From Planctomycetota bacterium (lineage in GTDB: Bacteria; Planctomycetota; Phycisphaerae; UBA1845; PWPN01), in NCBI GenBank assembly GCA_022711465.1, contig JAKLEZ010000006.1, positions 1 to 64,000 of the forward strand: DNA of 64,000 nucleotides. Direction: 5' to 3'. Numbering within the stretch: the stretch's first letter is position 1; every line of letters begins with the position of its first letter. Position numbers and translations under genes: made by a program. Positions 28,704-37,553 of this stretch are shown piece by piece. The notes below the pieces were generated by a model, which saw only the letters and a program-made list of their open reading frames with translations, was not told the origin of the DNA and ran no database searches.

Positions 28704-30389
28704 ATGGCCACCACTTCGCTTGTCTCCCGAGAACCCGCATACCCCCTTCACTCGGTTTTCACCCAGTGGGCCGAGCTCTGGTCACGACTGGGCCTGTGGA
28801 TCTCGCTCTGGGACGAGGCCGGCAATCTCGTCGAGCAGGTCGGTCCGGCGGATTCCTTCTGGCGAGCAATGGTCCGCCATTCACCGGTATTCCGTGAACG
28901 CCTCCAGAACATCGTCCGACGGAGCCGCGGAGGAAATACCTTCGACGAACTCGACACCTTCGGCGGCCTGGTGATCATCACCGTACCCTTGACCTATCGC
29001 CGCCGGACAACCGGCGTGGTCCTCGCCTGCGGATTGACCGGCGAGTTCTTCGACCAGGAAACTCTCGCTCGTTTCTGCGACTGCCATGGCGTCGATCGGC
29101 AGGTTTTCTCGCGTCTGGCCGCGCCTCTCCCCGTCCACGGCCGCGACCAGCTCGAGGTATACGCCAGCATTCTCGCCCATCATGCAAGCGGTTGCATGGG
29201 CGCCTCCATGACTCAAAGGGAAATCGACGATCTCTCCACCCATCTGGCCCACACCTACGAAGAGTTGAACCTGCTGTATCGGTTCAGTTCGGGGCTGAGC
29301 GTGGCCCGAAAACCCACCACCCATTTCGAAGAGCTCGCCGAGGAACTGCTCAACTCCACGACCATCCAGGCCCTGACCGTCGTACTGGAGCCGTCGTCCG
29401 ATGCCGAGACTGAACCGGTCCAGGTCCAGGCCGGCTCACCACCCGTCTCCACCAGCGAGTTGGTGCGAATCTACCGGATCGTCCGCCAACGCCCCCCGAA
29501 CGCCGGTCGGGCCCTGGCCATCAGCGATGTGGCCAACGATCCCGACCTCGCCTGGGCCGCGCCGCGGATCGGCAAACTGGCTTTCTATCGGCTGGACATG
29601 AAAAACCGGCTCTACGGCGGCATCCTGGCAATCAACCACCGCGATGGCTCGGAGTTCGATTCCTACGAGATCCAACTGATCAACTCCCTGGCCGAACGCA
29701 GCGCCGCCCTCCTCGAAAGCCTCCGACTGTACGACGACCTCGAACGCCTGTTCAGCGGCCTGCTCCACGCCTTGGTCAGCAGCATCGATGCAAAGGATCC
29801 CTACACCTGCGGCCATTCACAGCGCGTCGCCTGGCTCAGCCGCCACATCGCCCGACTCTGCGGCCAATCCGAAGAAAAAAGCCAGAGAGCCTACCTCAGC
29901 GGCCTGCTCCACGACATCGGCAAGATCGGCATCAGCGAGGCCGTACTCTGCAAGACCGGTCGACTCACACCCCAGGAATACGAGGAAATGCGCAAGCATC
30001 CGGAGATCGGAGCCCACATCCTCCAAGGTGTGCCCCACGTCGCCGACACGATCCCCGGCGTGCTGCACCACCACGAACGCATGGACGGAAAAGGCTATCC
30101 CTCCGGGTTGCCAGCCTACCAGATCCCGCTGCTCGGGAGAATCATCGGCTTGGCGGACAGCTTCGACGCCATCACCACCAATCGCACCTACCGGAAGGCC
30201 CGCCCTCTGCAGATCGCCACCGTTGAAATTCGTCGCTGCGCGGGAACCCAGTTCGATCCCGAACTGGCTGACCTCTTCCTCCGCCAGGACATCCCGGAGC
30301 TGCTCTCGCAGGTCACCGCGTTCGGCAACCGTTCCAGCGGAAGCCAGCTCAACGTGGCCATCCATCCGAACCTGGAAGACACCCCGTGA
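28704..30389 (+). CDS. HD-GYP domain c-di-GMP phosphodiesterase with GAF-type sensor region
   Basis: A 561-residue cytoplasmic protein. The N-terminal 180 residues look like a PocR/GAF-type ligand-binding domain (GLWISLWDEAGNLVEQ), followed by a short coiled coil (HLAHTYEELNLLYRFSS) and a GAF domain (about 210-350). The C-terminal HD-GYP domain is intact: HD pair His403-Asp404 in LLHDIGKIG, HHERMDGKGYP, and LADSFDAITTNRTYR. Such domains hydrolyse c-di-GMP to pGpG or GMP. It follows the kinase and lone receiver, and the two PilB ATPases of this window carry MshEN-type c-di-GMP-binding domains, so pilus control is a fair inference. Confidence 0.93.
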   Translation: MATTSLVSREPAYPLHSVFTQWAELWSRLGLWISLWDEAGNLVEQVGPADSFWRAMVRHSPVFRERLQNIVRRSRGGNTFDELDTFGGLVIITVPLTYRRRTTGVVLACGLTGEFFDQETLARFCDCHGVDRQVFSRLAAPLPVHGRDQLEVYASILAHHASGCMGASMTQREIDDLSTHLAHTYEELNLLYRFSSGLSVARKPTTHFEELAEELLNSTTIQALTVVLEPSSDAETEPVQVQAGSPPVSTSELVRIYRIVRQRPPNAGRALAISDVANDPDLAWAAPRIGKLAFYRLDMKNRLYGGILAINHRDGSEFDSYEIQLINSLAERSAALLESLRLYDDLERLFSGLLHALVSSIDAKDPYTCGHSQRVAWLSRHIARLCGQSEEKSQRAYLSGLLHDIGKIGISEAVLCKTGRLTPQEYEEMRKHPEIGAHILQGVPHVADTIPGVLHHHERMDGKGYPSGLPAYQIPLLGRIIGLADSFDAITTNRTYRKARPLQIATVEIRRCAGTQFDPELADLFLRQDIPELLSQVTAFGNRSSGSQLNVAIHPNLEDTP

Positions 30390-30495
30390 GTGTCAGTCGT
30401 TTCGACATGAACCCAGGCACGTGCACGCCTGACCGCTCGAAACGCCATCCGCCCATCGTCCGGCTCGCCAAGGTCATCCCCCGCCAGGAGCGCGG

Positions 30496-30524
30496 TTGAC
30501 ATCTCCGGTCCTCTTTCACACAAT
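30496..30524 (+). promoter_or_regulatory. Sigma70-type promoter for the DUF6807 lipoprotein gene
   Basis: A perfect TTGACA (30496-30501), 17 bp, CACAAT (30519-30524). Predicted leader is about 48 nt. It separates this catabolic gene from the pilus operon upstream. Confidence 0.58.
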
Positions 30525-30578
30525 GACCCGGGTCCGACTGCCCCGGGGCAGATGCTCGGCCAACCAGGAGTCACACTG

Positions 30579-31568
30579 ATGCGTTCCTCTCCATCTCCAC
30601 GGATTTCAGAGCGCCGGCGTCATCGGTCAGCTTGTTGGCTCGCTCCCCTCGCGGGCCTCGCCTGCCTGCTCCCGGCCGGATGCCAGGTTTCCGACCCGAG
30701 CGACCGCTGGACGGTGTCACCGAGCTCCGTCGTCTTCAAGTCCTCCGCGACGGATCGGCCGCTGCTCACCTATCGGCACGGCGATGTCCCCTGCAAGCCC
30801 TACATCGAGCGGCTTTGCACCCCGGCGGGCGTCAACATTCTGCGCGATGCGCCTTTCGATCATCTTCACCACCACGGCATCATGTACGCGATCAACGCGG
30901 ATGGAGTGGAGTACTGGGCGGAAACCCCCGAGTCCGGCCGCCAGATCGTGCTCGATACCCGGTCGCCCTGGACCAACCGGATCGACGGCCTCTATCGGAC
31001 CCGCCTGACTCAGAAACTGATGTACCGAGGCAGCCGTGAGAAGCTCCCCTCCGTCCTCGAGGATCGAACCATCGAAGCCTATTGCGGCGCGGACCTCCAG
31101 GCATCCCTGATCACGTGGCAAAGCCGGCTGCGGACGGGAGAACTGGGCGCCGAGATCAAGCTGTCGGGCAAGGAGTACTACGGCCTGGGCATGCGCTTCG
31201 TCCCATCGATGGACAAGGGCGACGATTTCTTCAACGCCGACGGCAAGAACGGCTTCAAGGCCACAAACAACGTTCCCAGCCGCTGGTGCGCCTACTCCGC
31301 CAAGGCCGGCGACCAACTCGTCACCGTGGCCATGTTCGACCATCCCGCAAACCCCCGCTACCCGGCCGTTTGGTTCACCATGAACGAGCCATTCTCCTAC
31401 ATGACGATCACCCCCGGCCTGCACCATGAAGGCATGACGCTGAAGCGCGGCGCCCCACTGATGTTCCGCTACGGCGTGGCCCTCTGGGACGGCCGCACCC
31501 CAGCTGACCAGGTCGAGAAGCTCTACCAGCGATGGGTGGCCTTGGCAAAAGACCAGCCAAGCCTTTAA
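30579..31568 (+). CDS. DUF6807 (PmoA-family) lipoprotein
   Basis: A 329-residue lipoprotein: the signal ends in LLPAGC with the Cys as lipidation site. The DUF6807 mark DHLHHHGIMYAI is present, as are the beta-rich segments (KEYYGLGMRF, FSYMTITPGLH). It shares the DHLHH core with the protein at 14780-16045 but is shorter and membrane-anchored. The ATG at 30579 has AGGAG nine bases upstream; an in-frame start at 30552 would put the signal peptide too far in. Function unknown; the family sits with glycan-degrading genes. It is the first gene of the 30.6-36 kb secreted-enzyme block. Confidence 0.85.
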   Translation: MRSSPSPRISERRRHRSACWLAPLAGLACLLPAGCQVSDPSDRWTVSPSSVVFKSSATDRPLLTYRHGDVPCKPYIERLCTPAGVNILRDAPFDHLHHHGIMYAINADGVEYWAETPESGRQIVLDTRSPWTNRIDGLYRTRLTQKLMYRGSREKLPSVLEDRTIEAYCGADLQASLITWQSRLRTGELGAEIKLSGKEYYGLGMRFVPSMDKGDDFFNADGKNGFKATNNVPSRWCAYSAKAGDQLVTVAMFDHPANPRYPAVWFTMNEPFSYMTITPGLHHEGMTLKRGAPLMFRYGVALWDGRTPADQVEKLYQRWVALAKDQPSL

Positions 31569-31884
31569 CCGCCATGCCGAACCAGCACGCCGCCAGCCAC
31601 ACCCGTCTTCGGCGGATCGAGAGCGACACCGCCGGCGTCCTGGGCCAGACCCGCGAGGCCGTGTTGATTCCTCCATTCCTGGTCGGCGGCCACTTCGCCC
31701 TCGGCGGCACCCACGCATGGCTCTCCACCGGGGATGATGCGGCCGCGGCAGTCCATCGCAAGACCGGGTTCCAAACCGCCGGGAACCAGCTACACTACAT
31801 GGATGCGTCCGCCGAGGCGCCGAAACCCAGAACTCCGGCGCCGTGCGCCGAATCTCGCACCCGTACCGCCGCTCAGGAGGCCCC
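31569..31884. other. Intergenic region before the metzincin-like gene
   Basis: No supported gene. It ends with a strong ribosome binding site (AGGAGG at 31875-31880). A weak -10-like TACACT at 31792 lacks a convincing -35 box. The next gene may be co-transcribed from 30496. Confidence 0.4.
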
Positions 31885-33648
31885 ATGGCACGCCACCGAT
31901 ACCCGATGCTCTCGCTGGCCGCTCTGCTCCCCTTTGTCCTTGCCGATCCAGCCGAAGCCGCACCTGCCGACCTGCCGCCCGCAGCTCGAGCGGCCGACGG
32001 CCCCGTGCTTCGCATCGCCTACTTCGTGCCCAAGGACCGCACGCCCATCCCAGGCTACCCCGAACGCCTCGACCGGGCCGTGACCGAGGTCCAGCAATTC
32101 TACCGCAAGGGAATGGAGCGGAACGGCCACGGCCCGCTGACGTTCACACCCGACCGAAATAGGAACGGAAGCCTGCGTATTCAGGTCGTGCAGGGTGCGC
32201 TGCCCATGCGCGAATACGGGCGCGACGATTCCGACAAGGTGCGCCGCGAGGTCAAGGTCGCGATGGCCGAGGAGGGTGTCAATCTCGACCGCGAGACCGT
32301 CTTGATCTTCGAAGTCCTGCTCGATTGGCAAGGCGAAAGGGCCATCGAGGTGGGACCCTACTGCGGCGGCGGAGATCACCGCAGCGGAACCGCGTGGGTC
32401 TTCGACGATACACGAATCGATCCACGGAAGCTGGGCGACCGCTCGCCGGGCGGCTACTACGGCCGGCCTTGCTCGATCGGCGAGTTCAACTCTCACTACC
32501 TGGGAGGTATAGCCCACGAGCTTGGCCACGCTCTCGGCCTGCCGCACGATCGCGAAGCCAAGGAGGATCCGCGCGGCCACTCGCTGATGGGCAACGGCAA
32601 CCATACCTACGGCGAAGAACAACGCGGCGAAGGGCGAGGGACCTTCCTCAGTGCCGCGTCGGCCTTGCCACTCGCCGGCCATCCCCTGTTCACCGGCAAC
32701 CGCAAGAACGCGTCCGAATCGCCCTCCTCCACCATGCTCGACGTCCGCGCGGACTTCCGCGACCAGAAGCTGCACCTCGCCGGACAACTCGCCGCCAAAC
32801 CGCCTGCCTACGGCGTGGTCGCCTACAACGACTGGACGAGAATCCGCGATGACTATGACGCCCTCGGGGCAACCAGTCCGCTCGACAAGGACGGCCGCTT
32901 CCACCTGGCCATCGGCGAATTGACCCCAGGACACTGGGAACTGCGACTGGCCGTCTGCCACCAGAATGGAAGCCGCAGCATTCAGTCCTTCGAGTATGAG
33001 GTGGCCGGCGACGGCAAGCCCGACCTGTCCGCCTTCCGCGAGGCCTGGTTGCTCGGCGAGGCGGTCAAGACCCGTGCCGCGGGAGACCCTCGCAGAGCCG
33101 AATCCCTGGCCGCCAGGATCGAGGAAGCGGCGCCGGCGGACAGCGAAGTCCGGCGAAAGGCCGCCCACCTGCGAAGACTCTGCCAACCCCCGGCGGCCAG
33201 AAACCTCGCCACCATCCCGGCGGATGCCAGACAGGCCGCCGTGTCCGAGCTGGCGTTCTCCCATTCATCCGTCGGCTGGGGCCGCCCCCTCCGCGACGAA
33301 GTAATCATCGAAGTGCGACCCACCTGCTTCCTCCAGGTGGGCGGCAAGTTCCACCCATCGGGCCTCTTCGCCCACGCCCCCGCCAGGTATGCCCTGGCCC
33401 TTGACAGGAAATGGACACGCTTCAGCAGCAGCTATGGTCTCCAGGACGGCCACGGCGGATCAGTTGTGTTCGTTGTGAACGGAGACGGCAAGGAGCTGTT
33501 TCGCTCGACCCTGGTCGAGGACCAGCGCCTGCGCACCCTGGACTTGGATGTCTCGGGAGTCGGCTCGCTGGAACTTGTGACCGAAGACGGCGGCGACGGC
33601 CCCGGAAACGACTGGGCCGTCTGGATCGAACCTCGCCTGGAGCGATGA
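31885..33648 (+). CDS. Secreted metzincin-like metalloprotein with C-terminal NPCBM domain
   Basis: A 587-residue exported protein with a signal peptide (LADPAEA). The central part carries the metzincin zinc motif HELGHALGLPHD (His211, Glu212, His215, His221), preceded by a segment on the fold of a zinc-dependent endopeptidase. After a beta-rich middle domain (HLAGQLAAKPPAYGVVAYND) the last 130 residues form an NPCBM-like carbohydrate-binding jelly-roll (FHPSGLFAHAPARYALAL, FVVNGDGKELF, DWAVWIEP). Such pairing suggests action on a glycoprotein or glycan-bound substrate. The ATG at 31885 is fixed by AGGAGG four bases upstream. The gene ends seven bases from the end of the convergent alpha-galactosidase gene. 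The peptidase activity is inferred from the motif only. Confidence 0.82.
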   Translation: MARHRYPMLSLAALLPFVLADPAEAAPADLPPAARAADGPVLRIAYFVPKDRTPIPGYPERLDRAVTEVQQFYRKGMERNGHGPLTFTPDRNRNGSLRIQVVQGALPMREYGRDDSDKVRREVKVAMAEEGVNLDRETVLIFEVLLDWQGERAIEVGPYCGGGDHRSGTAWVFDDTRIDPRKLGDRSPGGYYGRPCSIGEFNSHYLGGIAHELGHALGLPHDREAKEDPRGHSLMGNGNHTYGEEQRGEGRGTFLSAASALPLAGHPLFTGNRKNASESPSSTMLDVRADFRDQKLHLAGQLAAKPPAYGVVAYNDWTRIRDDYDALGATSPLDKDGRFHLAIGELTPGHWELRLAVCHQNGSRSIQSFEYEVAGDGKPDLSAFREAWLLGEAVKTRAAGDPRRAESLAARIEEAAPADSEVRRKAAHLRRLCQPPAARNLATIPADARQAAVSELAFSHSSVGWGRPLRDEVIIEVRPTCFLQVGGKFHPSGLFAHAPARYALALDRKWTRFSSSYGLQDGHGGSVVFVVNGDGKELFRSTLVEDQRLRTLDLDVSGVGSLELVTEDGGDGPGNDWAVWIEPRLER

Positions 33649-33654
33649 GGCAAT

Positions 33655-36051
33655 TCACGTCGAGGATCCCTTGAACCGCAACGACCACTCCTTGCGCTCC
33701 ACCGCTTCGAAACGCAGGCGGCCCCGCAAGACCGGAACCTCCAGACCGATGTCGGAGAGGCCGGATTGCGCCGCCGGGCTCTCATCAATTGAATACCCCG
33801 CGGGAACGTATACCGACAGCATCCACTCCATGCCCGGCTTGCCCAGAGCAACACCCGATAGCGTCTTGGTGGCCGTGTCCCAGCGCACCTCGGCCAGCTC
33901 TACCGCTCCCTGGGTGAAATGCCGATCCGTACCCAGCACCTGCGGAACCCCCTGCCGCTCCCGAATGCACAACAGCTGCACCGAGGTCGGCTCCAGAGCG
34001 AGCCGGATGGGACCTTTCGTCTCCGAAATCAGCCGCTGTGACCAGAACTCGCTGACCAGGTAGGTCCGCTCCGCGCTCAGGCCCAGCCAGACCGGATCCA
34101 GTTCCCGAGTCGTGGCCCTGGTCTCGCCGTTGAAGCACCCGACCAGCCACCACTGCCCAAACGGCTTACGGATCGTCAGCACAAACGTCTCCGCCAGGGA
34201 CCGGTCGAACAGATCGAGCGGCCGGGCGGTCTCGCCGTACGCAGGCAAGATTCTCCTGGTAATCGCCAGCCGCTCGGGATCAAGGTCGGCCACTGGATCA
34301 CCCGAGATCGTCGTGCCACCCGACAAGGCAATGCTCGTCGCCGCCGCCTGGGCCTGCGGGATGCTCAGGTCACGAGTGCGAAGGTGATCGGCATCGTTGA
34401 TCCACATCCGATTGTGGAGGTAGTAGCGCTTGGCCACCGAGGGAATCACGCTGTTCGGCCAGCCCGCATAGTGCTCCCACACGGTGAACGGCGGCGACGG
34501 CCGGTCCAGCTCAATCCGCATGCTGTCAATCAGGCCCACCACCACCGGCCCCGGGCCGCAGTCCAGCAGGTGCCGGTCCGGCCCGATCGCCTCGCGCATG
34601 ATCTGGCAACCCGTGCGATAGGCCTGAGCCTTGCTCACCGTGGGATCAGCATAGCGCTCAGCCGCAAGCAGAGTCCATTCCACGAAGTCCGTCTTGATGA
34701 AGTCGTAACCCCACTCCCGGGCAAGGGTGTGAAACAAACCCTCAAGCCACTTGCGAGCCCCCGGATGAGTCACGTCGAGAATGTACTGAGCCTGCTGCTG
34801 ATGCTCGGGCACGATGCGCTGAGGCTCGCCGTCCGGACCTTGTACCAGCCACTCGGGATGCTTCTTGGCAACATCGGTATCGGCCGAGATGGCGTACGGG
34901 GCAACCCAGATCCCCGGCTTGAGACCCATCTCGCGTATCCTGCCGGCCAGCCATTTCATTCCGTGCGGGAACTTGTTGTTGCCCTCCCAGTTGCCAAACG
35001 CGGTCTGATAGCCGTCATCGACCTGCACCCATTCCATGCCGTACGGTTTGAGCTCCCTCGCGACGCACTCGGCATGCCTGAGGACCTCTTTCTCGGTCAC
35101 ATCGCCGTAGGTCACAAACCAGGAACACCAGCCGTTGATGACCGGATTCAACCGCACACGATACAATCGCCTGACAAGATCCGCGTACGTCTCCAAGCCA
35201 TTGAACCGATCGGGCGATACCAGAAACAGCAATCGACCCGAACTCACCGTGAAGCCCGGCTTGACCACAAAGTAGCCGTTGTACAGCGAGCGAGCCGCCA
35301 GATTGAACGCCGCCCGAACCGCCTCCGTCGTGCCCGCCGGCACCCAGCTCGCCGCGATCACCCCCTCCGCCCGGCTGTTGTCCAGGTATCCGACCACCAG
35401 GGTCGCCTGCGTCGTCGGGACGTGAAAGGCCGCGTTCCAATGGCTGATGACCTCTTCGTCCGAGGTCGCCGGACTGAACGCGAGCAACTGACCCGAATCG
35501 TAGTAGATCCACCCGTTCGTCAACATCGCGTCAACGAGACTGGCGCCCTCGTGGGCACCAAACAGACACCCACCCCCCTCATCCGTGGCCGCCCGCAGCG
35601 GCTCGCAGAAAGGCACAAGCACGTCTTCCTTCGACACGTTGGTGAAAAGCAACTCCAGAACCGCCCCCTGCCGACCGCCGAGCAGCGTGATCCGCAACTC
35701 CAGATCCAGCATCCGCTCCTGATCCCTGCACGTCACCACCAGACAGCGGCCGCCCACAACCGGATCGCCGGACCCCACAATCGCGCTGCTGCGGGCATAG
35801 CGAGCATCAGAAGTCAGAACCGCCCCCGACGATGACATCACCGCGCTGGTCGCATTCCTGAGCAGCGGACCGCCGTCTCGGCCAAAGAGATCAAACTGCC
35901 CGACGCGCAGGTCCCATTCCAGCGACATGTCACCACTGATCAGCCGGACGCGATCCTCCTGATCATCGCCACCGTCAGCCCATGCCCCGGAAAACGGCAG
36001 AGACAACACCAGGGCACAGATCCAGAAGCGAAATGATGGTCGTCTCGTCAC
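33655..36051 (-). CDS. Secreted GH36-type alpha-galactosidase
   Basis: A 798-residue exported glycosidase. A signal peptide (ALVLSLPFSGAWA) precedes an N-terminal beta-sandwich, then a TIM barrel with MGLKPGIWVAPY and the catalytic segment FIKTDF, whose Asp455 is the expected nucleophile. The acid/base is likely in DSMRIELDRPSP. A C-terminal beta domain follows. It would release terminal alpha-galactose from glycans. The start is a GTG at 36051 with GGGAGGG (36059-36065) seven bases upstream; an ATG-started extension into the thiF-like gene is unlikely. Lacking a native structure match, raffinose-synthase-like or other alpha-glycosidase specificity cannot be excluded. Confidence 0.88.
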   Translation of the reverse strand: MTRRPSFRFWICALVLSLPFSGAWADGGDDQEDRVRLISGDMSLEWDLRVGQFDLFGRDGGPLLRNATSAVMSSSGAVLTSDARYARSSAIVGSGDPVVGGRCLVVTCRDQERMLDLELRITLLGGRQGAVLELLFTNVSKEDVLVPFCEPLRAATDEGGGCLFGAHEGASLVDAMLTNGWIYYDSGQLLAFSPATSDEEVISHWNAAFHVPTTQATLVVGYLDNSRAEGVIAASWVPAGTTEAVRAAFNLAARSLYNGYFVVKPGFTVSSGRLLFLVSPDRFNGLETYADLVRRLYRVRLNPVINGWCSWFVTYGDVTEKEVLRHAECVARELKPYGMEWVQVDDGYQTAFGNWEGNNKFPHGMKWLAGRIREMGLKPGIWVAPYAISADTDVAKKHPEWLVQGPDGEPQRIVPEHQQQAQYILDVTHPGARKWLEGLFHTLAREWGYDFIKTDFVEWTLLAAERYADPTVSKAQAYRTGCQIMREAIGPDRHLLDCGPGPVVVGLIDSMRIELDRPSPPFTVWEHYAGWPNSVIPSVAKRYYLHNRMWINDADHLRTRDLSIPQAQAAATSIALSGGTTISGDPVADLDPERLAITRRILPAYGETARPLDLFDRSLAETFVLTIRKPFGQWWLVGCFNGETRATTRELDPVWLGLSAERTYLVSEFWSQRLISETKGPIRLALEPTSVQLLCIRERQGVPQVLGTDRHFTQGAVELAEVRWDTATKTLSGVALGKPGMEWMLSVYVPAGYSIDESPAAQSGLSDIGLEVPVLRGRLRFEAVERKEWSLRFKGSST

Positions 36052-36058
36052 AGTGCGA

Positions 36059-36065
36059 CCCTCCC
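36059..36065 (-). promoter_or_regulatory. Ribosome binding site deciding the GH36 start
   Basis: On the minus strand GGGAGGG ends seven bases before the GTG at 36051. This, together with the signal peptide, outweighs the longer in-frame ATG starts further upstream. Confidence 0.7.
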
Positions 36066-36112
36066 GCCGGTCGATGGCGACGACTCCTCGCAGCAGCAAC
36101 ACACACCCCATG

Positions 36113-37171
36113 CTACGACCCAATGTACCGGGCGTACACCGTCCGGGCATCCTCCGGCCGGTCCACACCCCTGATCATGGCCCGCCCGTCGGGAAAGACG
36201 GTCAGTTCATAAGCGTCCACCACCGCCTTCAACAACAGCGAGCTGAATCGCGGCTCACCCCTGGCGATCGGCCGAAGCTTGGCCGCCAGAGCGGCAAAGT
36301 CGATGGCCGACCTGTGCGCCGGGTAAACCTGAACCGCGCTTCGCCCGCAAAGCGTCACCGTCCGGCCGGCCAGCCGTCCACCCAGATACGCAAACTCCCG
36401 CCCCTTGCAGCAGGCACAGTCGCCGTCCGTGTAAGCTCTGCGAACACCCAGACGCGATACCTGATTCGCCCACGCGTCAAAGACCAGTAGCCGGCGATCC
36501 ACGGCCTCGATCCGGCCAGTCAGTATCTTGATCGCTTCCATCGCCTGATGGCTCGCGACCATCCCCACCACCGGACCGAGAATACCCGCCGTCTCGCACG
36601 TCGGACTCATCTCCCGCGGAGGCGGCTCATCCACCACGCACCGCAGACACGGACCATCCCCCGGTAGAATCGGCAGCGACATGCCCCGCGAACCTACACA
36701 CGCCCCGTACACCCACGGCCGGCCCGTCTTCACCGCCAGATCGTTGATCAGGAACCGCGTCTCGAAGTTGTCCGTCCCGTCCAACAGCAGATCGGCACCC
36801 TCGGAATAGTCCTCGATATTCTCGTGATTCACGTCGTCCACGACCGCTTCTACCGTCACCGCGCCGTTGATCTTCACCAGCTTCCGGCGAGCAGCCTCCG
36901 CCTTGGGTAGATCGGCAAGAACATCATCCTCATCAAAGAGAACCTGCCGCTGCAAATTCGACAACTCAACCAGGTCGCGATCGATGATCCGAAGAAGCCC
37001 CACCCCCGCCCGTACCAGCAACTGAGCCAGCGTACTCCCCAGCGCCCCGCAGCCGATCAGTACCACCCGCGAACTGAGCAGCCGACGCTGCCCTTCCTCG
37101 CCCAGCGGGGCAAATAACATCTGGCGCGAATAACGCTCAAGGTCTCGATTGGACGAAGTCGTCATGCTCAT
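36113..37171 (-). CDS. ThiF/MoeB/HesA-family E1-like adenylyltransferase
   Basis: A 352-residue cytoplasmic enzyme that adenylates the C-terminus of a small ubiquitin-like sulfur carrier (ThiS or MoaD type). The nucleotide-binding loop is GCGALGSTLAQ (residues 40-50), followed by DRDLVELSNLQRQ. Zinc is held by CLRC and CACC, and the conserved Cys192 lies in PTCETAGILGP. The C-terminal 80 residues add a small domain. Two ATG codons (37171, 37165) are in frame; the open frame extends to 37462 but that part lacks sense. No thiS, thiG or moaD is adjacent, so thiamine versus molybdopterin cannot be decided. A promoter with a leader of about 300 nt is proposed. Confidence 0.9.
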   Translation of the reverse strand: MSMTTSSNRDLERYSRQMLFAPLGEEGQRRLLSSRVVLIGCGALGSTLAQLLVRAGVGLLRIIDRDLVELSNLQRQVLFDEDDVLADLPKAEAARRKLVKINGAVTVEAVVDDVNHENIEDYSEGADLLLDGTDNFETRFLINDLAVKTGRPWVYGACVGSRGMSLPILPGDGPCLRCVVDEPPPREMSPTCETAGILGPVVGMVASHQAMEAIKILTGRIEAVDRRLLVFDAWANQVSRLGVRRAYTDGDCACCKGREFAYLGGRLAGRTVTLCGRSAVQVYPAHRSAIDFAALAAKLRPIARGEPRFSSLLLKAVVDAYELTVFPDGRAMIRGVDRPEDARTVYARYIGS

Positions 37172-37553
37172 ACACCAGGTCGCCACCGGCGATGGGTGTC
37201 CGACATCTCCATGTCTACCCCAAAACCCCGCGATCCTCAACTCCATGTGAACCGAGCGACAACCTGGATCCCCACCACTCCCCCAGACCACAGGCCCCAG
37301 CCTCACTCTTCCGCACGCGAGAGAGGAGCCCGCGACGCCACAACGCTCAATCAAGTCGCCTGTCGATCCCGACCGAATCACCGTCACCGCTTGGGCCACA
37401 ACGTGTGAACACTTCCCCCCCTGACCACAACAGTCAGTCGAAAAACGCCGATGCCCGCCCACCTGCTACAGGATGAATATACTATAGAAACAGTCGTATA
37501 TGAACCGGTGCTTGATCGACACGCCGCCAATCACCGGGCTCGCCCAAAAGCCG
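37172..37553. other. Long leader of the E1-enzyme gene
   Basis: No gene is supported. The minus-strand promoter at 37476-37504 would give a leader of nearly 300 nt. I looked for a TPP riboswitch pattern (CTGAGA and the following ACC-CUGAUC segment) and did not find it. The AT-rich patch at 37471-37504 stands out against the GC-rich surroundings. Confidence 0.45.
37476..37504 (-). promoter_or_regulatory. Probable promoter for the ThiF/MoeB-like gene
   Basis: On the minus strand TTCATA (37504-37499), 17 bp, TATATT (37481-37476). It lies just past the 3' end of the small TSP3 lipoprotein gene. Confidence 0.47.

Noticed and set aside
30390..30495. Terminator after the HD-GYP gene
   Set aside because: No stable hairpin with a T-run was found.
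31569..31884. Small gene between the DUF6807 lipoprotein and metzincin-like genes
   Set aside because: The frame from 31574 has no ribosome site and runs into the next gene in another frame with uninformative content.
37172..37469. TPP riboswitch before the ThiF/MoeB-like gene
   Set aside because: I searched for the conserved CTGAGA and following thi-box elements and did not find them.
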